DNA from: Sorex araneus
Taxonomy: Eukaryota > Chordata > Mammalia > Eulipotyphla > Soricidae
Reading direction: 5' to 3'
Length of the DNA: 64,000 bases
Assembly: GCF_027595985.1 (NCBI RefSeq)
Contig: NC_073307.1
Location: 48,276,509 to 48,340,508, forward strand
Part shown: piece by piece, positions 54,918 to 64,000 of the stretch
How the letters are laid out: each line of letters begins with the position of its first letter
How positions within the stretch are numbered: the stretch's first letter is position 1
Translations under genes and position numbers: made by a program
The notes under the pieces: model-generated
What the model was told of the DNA's origin: nothing
The model's input: the letters and a program-made list of their open reading frames with translations, nothing else
The model's database searches: none

Positions 54918-55166
54918 GTAGCACTGTAGCACTGTAGTCCCGTTGTTCATCGATTGGCTCCAGCGGGCACCAGTAATGTCTCCACATGAGAATTGTTACT
55001 GGTTTTGTCGTGTTGAATATGCCACAGGGAGCTTTCCAGGCTCTGCTGTGCAGGCAGGATACGTTCGGTAGCTTGCCGGGCTCTCTGAGAGGGACGGAGG
55101 AATCGAACCTGGGTCGGCCACATGCAAGGCAAACACCTTACCCACTGTGCTATCGCTCCAGCCCCG
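54918..55166 (-). mobile_element. SINE (long-body form), copy B counterpart of 14,645-14,896
   Basis: Complete antisense copy with head 'ccactgtgctatcgctccag', better preserved than in copy A. Confidence 0.9.
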
Positions 55167-56511
55167 AAAGAATTGGTACTGGAACATTATATCCCTGACC
55201 CTAAACATGAATAGCTTTGGTTCGTAATTCGTGATAGCTTGGGTTTGTAATTCATAGTGATTCAATTAAAAAATTAAAGTAAAAAACCCAAAATAGTACT
55301 TACCAAACATTGCTTTAATGACAGTGTAGGCACTAAGTTGGTAATATGTCAAAACTGGTCAGGGGTAAGACTTGCCATTCCTGTGACCCAAAGCCATACC
55401 CTCTGTGTCATGACGTTGTGGGCACCTTATTTTGAGCAGAATGAGCCCTAAGGAGCCATATCCCCTACCTTTTCATGGAGGGTCATTTTCATTAGTTATG
55501 TGTACTTTATCTAGTTATGTAGACCTGCTTAATTAAGATTACCTGAATAAATGACCTGAATCCTTAGTAATTTCACTCATTTCTCAGGGTGAAGGGATCT
55601 AAGACAAAAGGTATTTTCCTAATTATACCTGTGGCAACTTTGCTGATATTGTCACAGAGTTCTTTCTTAACCATAAAGTCTCAGAAACACCTACATATAT
55701 AGTTCCCTTATACATCTTTTGAATGAAGAGATATTTCAATAATTTGTTGCAATAAAAAGTATTGACAGTCACTTGTTTGAAAAATAATTTGAGACATACA
55801 TGTTGTTATTCCTCTATGTTCACCAATGTCCACACATAAAATCTAACTTCTTATAATTAATTTATTGTTTTGAGACAATTTTTCCTGACTTCCTCCTGGG
55901 ACTCCAGACTTTGTAGATGTTTAGGATTGCAGTCCCAAAAGATTTACTTAGAGTGTTCAAGTAATTGTTATATACTTATATAAATAAATATGAAGTCAAT
56001 AACAATGGTTAGAGTATAGAATTCTTATTTGTCTTTAAATGAAGGAATACCTGTGTTTCTAGTACCTTGAAATACTTATTGAGCTACCGCTGATCATTTT
56101 AAGCTAGAGAAACTATCATAAAAGGAATTAACTCTTTCCGGGATATAAAAACGGTAAGTCTTTAAGATTATTATTTATAATTATTATTTATTTTTTATAA
56201 CGGATACATTCCTCTCACAGTTTTGCATTCCTTTATTTGAGGTTTTGTATATCTTATATGTAATGGCAGAGTTAGAAGTGAAAATAGCCCTACCTAAAGG
56301 TATGACATAACTTCCTTAGTTTAACATTTTTAGTTACAAAAATAATTGTAAGAATAAATTTGAACATATGCATTTGAAAACTGATATTAATATTTTATTA
56401 TGATTTTATGCTTAAATAGGAAAATAAATTTTAAAAAATTAAAAGAAAATGTTAATTTTTATCTTTGACTCAGAGCAAATTGGTGACCCAGGGAACTAAA
56501 TACTACCTTTC
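55167..56511. other. non-coding stretch upstream of OR copy 2
   Basis: Counterpart of 14,897-16,271 without the long CA array; AT-rich, nothing else recognised. Confidence 0.5.
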
Positions 56512-56720
56512 ACTTTATTTATTTATTCTTTTGTTTATTTATTTTTTGGTTTTGGGACCACACCTAGCTAGTTGTCAGGGTCTACTCTTGGCTCTGCACT
56601 CAGGGATCACTCCTGGGGTGTTCAGAGGGACCATTTGTGGTGCTAAGGATCAAACATGTGTGGCCCACATGCAAGGGACCCATTCTACTAGCTGGATTAT
56701 TCCTCTGACCCCTTTAACAT
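56512..56720 (-). mobile_element. old SINE, copy B counterpart of 16,272-16,482
   Basis: Antisense short form with TTTA-rich tail, as in copy A. Confidence 0.75.
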
Positions 56721-58030
56721 CATTTTAAAGACAATGTAAACTCAGGTCAACTTGTGTGTCATTAATAAAATAATGTGCTTTTTGCTAAGAATTGAAAAAT
56801 CTAAAACCCAACATCTACTAATATATGCTATGCAACCTCTGAGTCATGTAGTAGAGGGTCAAGTGCATTTGACCCATTTACATTAGATTTAATTAGATAA
56901 CTTAAATCAAATGTAAGTAAAAAAATGCAACATTTTGATTCTGACTTAAAATTACTTAAAATGCATTACTTCACATATATTTTTCATGATTATAGTGCCA
57001 TGTTAAAGTCAGGTATAAGCGCTCATTAACTGATATTTGTTAGAAATCTCATAACTTTTATAATGACTGAAAATAATAAGTACTATATTATTATCAGTAT
57101 GACTACCTAATTCTATAAGTTAGAAACATGTATTCTAGATATTTCTTCACAAAATATTCAATATTAATTATTTATCTTATTTATCAGTGTAGTCAGGGAC
57201 TACTGGAAACCTTAGTTACATTTGAACAGTTAAAATTATTGCTTCATTAGAAAATAAATTTTAAGTTTCATTTAGAGGACCACATTTACTCACCTAGACA
57301 AAATAAATTGCAATTGGTAAATTTGGAAACATAATTGTTTAAATATAAAATTATATTACAACTTTGAGATATAAACAAAATTTTTTAATGAAACACATAC
57401 CTCTGATCAATAAATTCAAGAAATTTCTTTAAAAGATTACAAATTTTAGTTGTTTACTACTTTTGAAAGTGTAAAATTCTAAAGTCTGTATTATCTAGAT
57501 TTTATGGTTATAATAGTGATAATATATTATGAAAGTAATAATAGAGACTGGAAAAAACTATATTTTCTCTCCCAAAATTGTTTATTCTTAGAAATATTAC
57601 TTTGAAACAAGGAAATTCAAGTTTAAAGAATTGTTTGTTTCTCAAAAAGATCATAATTACAAAAACTTCAATTTACTTCAGTTTAAATATTTATGAATTC
57701 AACTTAGGTACTTAGAAACTTTCATTTAATTTTAATTTAGTACGAAGCATTCAAGAGATTTAATCGTAGAATTAAAAGTCCTTTTTCACTGACCCTCAAA
57801 TATCAAAATATAAAAGAAAATACATTACTTTTGCAAAGTAATCTATCTTGAAAAATATTTATTATGTAACTATAAATTATATATTAAATACATAATAGCA
57901 TGCTGTCACCCAATTTTCCTTTAAGATAAATACTAAAGCCATAAATACAGATTACAATTCGGTAGAGATCAAGACTAGAATAATGAATGAGGATTTTTCC
58001 AAAAGTCGATTCCCGTTGGGTTCAGAAACG
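56721..58030. other. AT-rich 5' flank of OR copy 2
   Basis: Counterpart of 16,483-17,828. Closely similar throughout except for loss of the palindrome left arm near 57,490. Presumed to hold the upstream intron and promoter. Confidence 0.5.
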
Positions 58031-58047
58031 TTCTCTTTGTTTACCAG
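58031..58047 (+). promoter_or_regulatory. splice acceptor of the OR copy 2 coding exon
   Basis: 'ttctctttgtttaccag', identical to copy A, ending 22 bases before the ATG at 58,070. Confidence 0.65.
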
Positions 58048-58069
58048 GTGCTACTGGTGTCACTCACTG

Positions 58070-59008
58070 ATGCCCAATTCCACTATAATGATGGAGTTTC
58101 TTCTAATGGGTTTTTCCGATGTTTGGGAACTGCGAGTTTTACATGCCCTTTCCTTCTTTCTGATGTATTTGGTGACAGTAGTAGGAAATGCACTGATTGT
58201 TACTGTCACCACCTTAGACAGGAATCTCCACTCACCGATGTACTTCTTCCTCAGGAACCTATCTATCTTGGATGCATGCTACATTTCTGTAACGGTTCCA
58301 AACTCATGCATCAATTCTATGCTTGACAGTAGCACCATCTCACTGGTCGGGTGTATAGCACAAGTCTTCCTAGTGGTTTTCTTTGTATATGTCGAACTTA
58401 TGTTTCTCACGATTATGGCCCGTGATCGCTATGTGGCTATCTGCCAGCCCCTGTACTACCCTGTAATGATGAGCCCGAAAATCTGCCTTCAAATGACACT
58501 GGCATCTATACTCAGTGGCCTCGTCTACGCAGCTGTGCACACCGGCAACACATTTCGGCTGCCCTTCTGTCAGTCCAATGTCATTCATCAGTTCTTCTGT
58601 GATATTCCTTCTCTGCTGAAGCTTTCTTGCTCTGACACCTTTAGCAACGAGATGGTGGTTGTTGTCTCTGGTCTGGTGGTTGGTGGTGGTTGTTTCTTCT
58701 TCATTATCAGGTCTTACATTCACATATTTTCTACTGTGCTCAAATTTCCAAGAGGAGCAGACAGATCGAAAGCATTTTCGACCTGTGTTCCGCATATCCT
58801 TGTGGTGTCTACCTTTCTTACCTCAGCTTTCTATGTATATCTGAGACCATCCTCAATAACTGCCACAATCCAAGACATGATACTTTCTGTTTTCTACTCC
58901 ATAATCCCCCCGCTCTTCAACCCCATTATCTATAGTCTTAGAAATGAACAAATCAAATGTGCCATCAAGAGAATTATGAAAAAACTGTCCTATTCAAGAA
59001 ATATGTAA
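58070..59008 (+). CDS. olfactory receptor, class II, family 14-like (copy 2)
   Basis: 312 aa, intact, with the same landmarks as copy 1 including the unusual MARDRYVAIC. By eye it differs from copy 1 at 12 of 939 bases, 7 silent and 5 replacements: I204V, I248T, S251T, G253A and A262S. Eight of the 12 differences fall within about 110 bases (codons 232-263, TM6 and the third extracellular loop), whereas the first 600 coding bases hold only one. TM6 contributes to the odorant pocket in ORs generally, so the copies could differ in ligand response. Start chosen as for copy 1; the longer in-frame start at 57,983 is considered intronic. Confidence 0.93.
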   Translation: MPNSTIMMEFLLMGFSDVWELRVLHALSFFLMYLVTVVGNALIVTVTTLDRNLHSPMYFFLRNLSILDACYISVTVPNSCINSMLDSSTISLVGCIAQVFLVVFFVYVELMFLTIMARDRYVAICQPLYYPVMMSPKICLQMTLASILSGLVYAAVHTGNTFRLPFCQSNVIHQFFCDIPSLLKLSCSDTFSNEMVVVVSGLVVGGGCFFFIIRSYIHIFSTVLKFPRGADRSKAFSTCVPHILVVSTFLTSAFYVYLRPSSITATIQDMILSVFYSIIPPLFNPIIYSLRNEQIKCAIKRIMKKLSYSRNM

Positions 59009-60072
59009 GAAATTTGTTGGGCTATACTAAATTATTGAGTGAGATTCATGTTTTATCAGTAAATGCATATTTGAGTTTACATAGATAAAATTCATGTAAG
59101 TTTAATATATAGTTTTATTCTATTAAAAACTATCACTTATCAAAATGTCTTACTTATAAAGGCTTGGCTTATATGAACAAGTATCTGGGTTAAATGTTTG
59201 GCATAAAAATAAGATTTAATGCTTTGATTTTATGCTTTAATAAGAGTCTTCATAACAATTTCAATATTAAAAAGTCAAAGGATTTTCCTTGGAAATATTT
59301 TATATTAAACATTTACCTATAAATTATCCACTCTTCAAATATTTATAAATGAAGGATTAAAACAATGAACATTTATTTTTGAAATTCATGTTTGATATTA
59401 TAGAATAATAAAAATATAAAATAAATACAAAACATGACTTTAGAGTGCATAAAATATAAATAACACGTATTTTATAAAAAGAAATGGATCTGGTAGGAGT
59501 ATGGAGTCATGTATTAAAGTCTGAGAAAAAACAATAAAGTCTGAGAAGCATTTATATCTTTTAATATATAGCTGGAAAAGAAATGTATACATTATAGTTA
59601 TCAGATCAATTTTTGCTTAACTCATGTGGTTTGGAAATATATTTATTTTTTATTGTAAATATCATTTACTAGGCTTACAAAGAAATACATGTTTTATCTT
59701 CACATTTATTTATTTCTTGATTCTCCAAAAATCTATTAAGGTTATTGAACAATTAAACTAGTAATTTTACTATTTCATTGTGTTACATTAAATATTTATT
59801 TTATTTTCAATTGCATACCCTATTATTATAGCATCTACTGTGATAATTAGGAATATCAATATCTTAAATCATTTGCTGCAATAACAGTTTTCTTACAGCC
59901 AAGAAAATTAGCCACATTTTGGTTAAATTAACGGAGTTCTCTGTGTTGGAACCATTTGACAGAGGCGTTGAGAATAAGAATTAAGTAAAATGTGTACAAG
60001 TAAGTGCAAGTAGGAAAGATCATGTGAGCACTAACCTATCAGCAGGTAAGTGATTGCTCCACCACACACCTA
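59009..60072. other. AT-rich 3' flank of OR copy 2
   Basis: Counterpart of 18,807-19,865. The first AATAAA of copy A is GATAAA here (about 59,084). Nothing else recognised. Confidence 0.5.
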
Positions 60073-60087
60073 AAATGTCAGCCTTTC

Positions 60088-60446
60088 CGCTATTGTGGCC
60101 ACATGACCTCATATCTCTTCATTCTGAGCAATGGAAAACAAATTATCAAATGCTTCCTTTCCAGCAGATCTGACTTTGGGGGAGGGAATCTCCAAATAAT
60201 AATAGCGAGTTTTTTATTGAAATATTGAATGTAGTCAAAGTAAAGAGAAAGTAAAGTGAAATTTATCAGCTACAGAGGCGGGGTGGGGGGCTGGAGGAGT
60301 GGGGGGGAGGTTTACTGTGGTTCTTGGTGGTGGAATATGTGCACTGGTGAAGAGATGGGTGTTTGAGCATTGTGTAACTGAGACTTAAGCCTGAAAGCTT
60401 TGTAACTTACCACATGGTGTTTCAAAAAAAAAAGAAAAGAAAAGAA
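60088..60446 (+). mobile_element. L1 3' UTR insertion, copy B counterpart of 19,881-20,237
   Basis: Flanks aaaatgtcagccttt and aaaacgttagccttt are the same target-site duplication, each with a private change. Confidence 0.88.
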
Positions 60447-60733
60447 AACGTTAGCCTTTATAGTTCTCTGGTAAATATGTATATGATGCTAGACAGAACT
60501 TTGCACAGCATACCAGAGGATTTTGGCATGCACATTACTGACTTTTGAACTCACAAATAGGTAAACATATTAAGACTATTTTTAAAATCTATTGCACATT
60601 AAAAAACAGTCATAATAGTGAATAAAAAGCATAGTTGAGCTTCAAACACATTTGGAAATCAGAAGAGCCACAGTATGAAAGATAGAACACTTATTTGAAA
60701 AGTTCTGACTTGGGATTGAAATAGTTAAAGGGA

Positions 60734-61222
60734 TTTTTTTGAGGACACTGAGGAGTGGCTCATTTTTATTTTTCTCTGGGACTGGGTGTCCATATCTGTG
60801 TCTTTTATTCTGGTAGCCATGGGGGTAAAAATATCAATTAGTCTGTTAGAATCCTGAAAGGTTGAAGCCTGATTAAGGTCAGGATTAAAAAAAACTTCCA
60901 GATGATTTGCTGTAAGTGCAGAATAAGGAGAATAGGCAGGGACATAAGAGGAGGACTGAGGAACAGAAGACCCGGAAAGCCAAAATTCAAAAATTTTGGT
61001 GAGCTTCATTATAATTTTAAAATTAATTAATTATTTTACTAGTTACATTCTTTTAATTTGTTTTTGTCTTTGTGCCACTCAGAGGTGCTCAGGGGTCACT
61101 CCTGGCTCTGTGCTCAGAGATCAGTCCTGATGATAATCTAGGACCATATGTGCCAGACATCAAACTAGAGTTGATTCAATGCAAGGCAAGCCCTCTTTCC
61201 CCTCTACCAGGTCTGCGGCCTC
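60734..61222. other. non-coding stretch and old SINE, copy B
   Basis: Counterpart of 20,718-21,215. The uninterrupted target site of the copy A young SINE lies at about 60,720. The SINE remnant (minus strand) occupies 61,065-61,222. Confidence 0.6.
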
Positions 61223-61649
61223 TTTAATTCTGTGCCCAAGGATTAGCTTTAAAAGTTGATTGATTTTGAGCCTTTCTTTTACTGAAAGCTACTTCTTTGA
61301 CCTTTCAGATAAGGCAAACATACTTAATGCTGAAGTTGATTATATATGGCTGGGAGATTTCTAAATTGATTAATACAGAAAATTCTTAATCAAAATTTCT
61401 GAGTGGGAGGAATCAAATTAATAAAAGAAAAAGGAAACAAAAATGTCAAATATTGCAGCCAGCTCTAGGAGGTTTTTTAAATAGATAGACCTCATGTTTT
61501 CACAAAGATTTTTACATTATTTTGGAGTAATAGAGTATCTCTAAAGTTTCAATGACCACTTGGAACTCTCCTGGTTTTCAAAAACAATGTAATATTTTAG
61601 AAAAAATGGAACAGAGCCTAATATGGCTTCAGAAACATGTTCACATATC

Positions 61650-62568
61650 CTAGATACCTATTAGACTGAACAAAATATTCTGCTCAGGCCTGTGAACCAA
61701 CTGTCTCAGAAGAAAAATCTGTCTCTGTATTTTGGTCACTGTTTCCTTTGAGGTGTAGAAACTTCTTAGTTTAATGCAGTCCCATTTGTTTATGTTTGTT
61801 TCTACTTGCTTAGTCAGTGGCATTTTATCCTTAAAGATGCCTTTAGTTTCAATGTCACAGAGGGTCCTGCCTACATTTTCCTCCATGTAACTTATGGATT
61901 CAGGTACATGGAGGAAATTGGATTCAGGTCTGATATTGAGGTCTTTAATCCACTTTGATCTGACTTTTGTGCCTGGCTTTAGACAGAGTGCTGAGTTCAT
62001 TTTTCTTGCCGGTAGCTTTCCAGTTTTCCTAGCACCATTTGCTGAAGAGGCTTTCCTTGCTCTACTTCAAATTTATTGCTCCATTATCAAAGATAAAGTG
62101 ACCATATATTTGAGGACCTGTGTCAGGATATTCCACTCTATTCCATTGGTCTGTGAGTCTGTCTTTAGTCCAATACCATGCTGTTTTGATTATTACTGCT
62201 TTGTAGTACAGTTTGAAGTTGGGGAAGGAGATTCCCATCCATCTTCTTTTTCCCAAAGATTGCTTTAGTTACTCGTGAGGGTCTATTGTTCAATATGAAT
62301 TTCAGGAGTGTTTTGTCTATTTCTTTGAAGAATGTCATGGGTGTCATATAGGGACTGCATTGAATCTGTATAATGTTTGGGGAGTATTGCTATTTTGACA
62401 ATGTTAGTCCTCCGGATCTATGAGCAGGGGATGTGTCTCCATTTCCTAGTCCTCTTTTATTTCTTAAGCACTGTTTTGTAGTATTCTTTGCATAGGTCCT
62501 TCACTTCTTTAGTTAAGCTGATTTTGAGGTACTTGATTTTGTGAGGAGCTATTGTGAACGGTATTTTT
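61650..62568 (-). mobile_element. old L1 ORF2 C-terminal half, copy B
   Basis: Counterpart of 21,640-22,560 with the same decayed frames. Confidence 0.85.
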
Positions 62569-63102
62569 TTTCCCCTTTAAATACAAGTCTTTCACTTAAT
62601 TTCTTTTTTTTATTTTTTAAATTTTTTTAAATTTTTATTTTTTAAAAAATTTTATCACCATGTGGAAAGTTACAGAGTTCTCAGGTTTATGTCTCAGTTA
62701 TACCGTATTCAAACACCATCCCTTCACCAGTGCCCATATTCCACCACCAAAATCCCCGGTATACCCCCCGCCCCCCACCCCAACTGTATAACTGATGAAT
62801 TTCACTTTATTTTCTCTTCACCTTGATTACGTTCCATATTTCAACACAAAACTCACTATTGTTGTGGGAGTTATATCCCCAAACAAGATAACCCTAATAA
62901 GGAGGCATTTGATAATTAGTTTTCCATGAAAAGTTTGTATGTTTTCAGGTTTTAGAAAAGGTCGCGCGGCCGTGTTAGCGGCCACGCGGCTCGGATGTGT
63001 CCCAGTCCCGAATCCTGGAGTCGTGTTAGTTGCTGCTCAGTGTCGCCAGGGTACCATCTGGAGAAGGTGTGCTGGCGGCACCTCCTCCTTCCGGCCCCCC
63101 GG
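62569..63102 (-). mobile_element. second ORF-less L1 derivative, copy B
   Basis: Counterpart of 22,561-23,094. Here the flanking duplication is clearer: ttgtgaacggtattttt (62,552-62,568) versus ttgtgaacgggattttt (63,103-63,119). Confidence 0.8.
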
Positions 63103-64000
63103 TTGTGAACGGGATTTTTAAAAAATCTTCCTTTATCCTCTTTCATTATTTGTATATAGAAAAGCCTTGGACTTTTGGGTATGGATTTGTAGCCTGCCAC
63201 TTTGCTTTACAAACCTATTGTTTTAGTAGCTTTTTTGTAGAGTCTAAGATTTTCTAAGCATAATATTATGTCATCCACAAATAGTGATAGTTTGACATCT
63301 TTCTTTCCTTCCTGGATGCCCCATGATAGCTATTTCTTGCTTAACTTCTATGGCAAGAACTTTCAGTACTATATTGAATAGAAGTGGTGAAAGTGCAGCT
63401 CACCGTTTCTAACATGTTCTTTACTATGCTCATCCTTTTTGTAACCTTGAAGACCAAGGACTTTGAGGACACGAGTCTGCCATGTTCCATTCTGCTACCA
63501 TATTCTAACCTCCTGTCTCTGTATCATGATTTAATTGTCTACATTTATATGATTTATAAAATTAAAAAATCTGGTCAGGAGCTTTGAAATCCACCAGTAA
63601 TAGCTAGTAGTCAAAAGATTTTTCACATGACCCATTTTTCTAGGTTACAGTGTCTCTGATGTGTTCAAGTTTGGAAATACAGCACAACTCTTGCCCAAAT
63701 ATAAAAAGTGCGTGATTTGGTACTTTGTGTTCTCTATAACCACTGTTAATTAATTCTTGAAATAAAAGTAATCTTCTTTTCATTTTAAAATGTCAAGGTT
63801 TTTCATCTGTGACTTGTATGGTCTTTAGTCAGAAAAACTGTGTCAGCTGCTAGTGAAACTCGACTAGAAAAATTGGGAATGTTAGTTTAAAAAATCATGG
63901 TTTGATAGAAAAATACAGGATTCATTATATTTTACTGGTAAAAAATAAAGAAAGCAATGATTAAAAGAACTGGAACATAATTTTTGCATTAATACGTTAC
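63103..64000 (-). mobile_element. old L1 ORF2 right part and unrecognised flank, copy B, cut by the window end
   Basis: Bases 63,120-63,448 continue the interrupted ORF2; the rest matches 23,441-23,990 with nothing recognised. Copy B evidently continues beyond the window. Confidence 0.65.

Noticed and set aside
1-64000. CRISPR array, operon or bacterial mobile system
   Set aside because: Direct repeats are SINE, L1, minisatellite or duplication copies. No regularly spaced short repeats, cas-like genes or prokaryotic gene layout are present.

Overview
This is mammalian genomic DNA, most likely from a shrew (genus Sorex). The evidence is the many copies of a tRNA-headed SINE in two forms, matching the SOR family of shrews. 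One form has a long body ending in a repeated 'agcactgtagcactgt' motif. The other ends in a 'gacccaaaaag' plus poly(A) tail. L1 elements with monomer-type GC-rich 5' ends and a characteristic 3' UTR are also abundant. Identity comes from pattern recognition only. No CRISPR arrays, operons or bacterial features are present.

Layout. The window holds a direct tandem segmental duplication of about 26.1 kb. Copy A runs from about 2,587 to 28,685. Copy B begins at a junction at 28,686-28,695 and continues past the right end of the window. Copy B has been inflated by later insertions, so the two olfactory receptor (OR) genes now lie 40.2 kb apart. Positions 1-2,586 lie left of the duplication and are repeats, including a notable ORF-less L1 derivative with tandem monomers (1,467-2,435).

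Genes. Only two host genes look functional: two near-identical intronless OR coding exons, plus strand, 312 aa each, resembling class II family 14 (17,868-18,806 and 58,070-59,008). Each has a good splice acceptor 22 bases upstream of the start codon. They differ by 12 bases and 5 residues, with most replacements clustered around transmembrane segment 6.

Copy B insertions. Two near full-length L1 elements (36,818-43,203 and 44,215-49,929, both minus strand) landed in the same old L1 fragment, after the duplication. Both carry the same in-frame TGA between the endonuclease and reverse transcriptase of ORF2. The first L1 was itself hit by a solo LTR (38,169-38,770). The second retains an intact 309-aa ORF1.

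Copy A-specific features. These are a fragment of an RTE-clade reverse transcriptase (about 4,004-4,803), an L1-tail insertion (4,952-5,425) and a young SINE (20,526-20,703). The last two have target-site duplications, and copy B preserves the empty sites.

The rest is older L1, SINE and LTR-like debris, a decayed U2 snRNA pseudogene in both copies, microsatellites, and AT-rich sequence flanking the OR genes.
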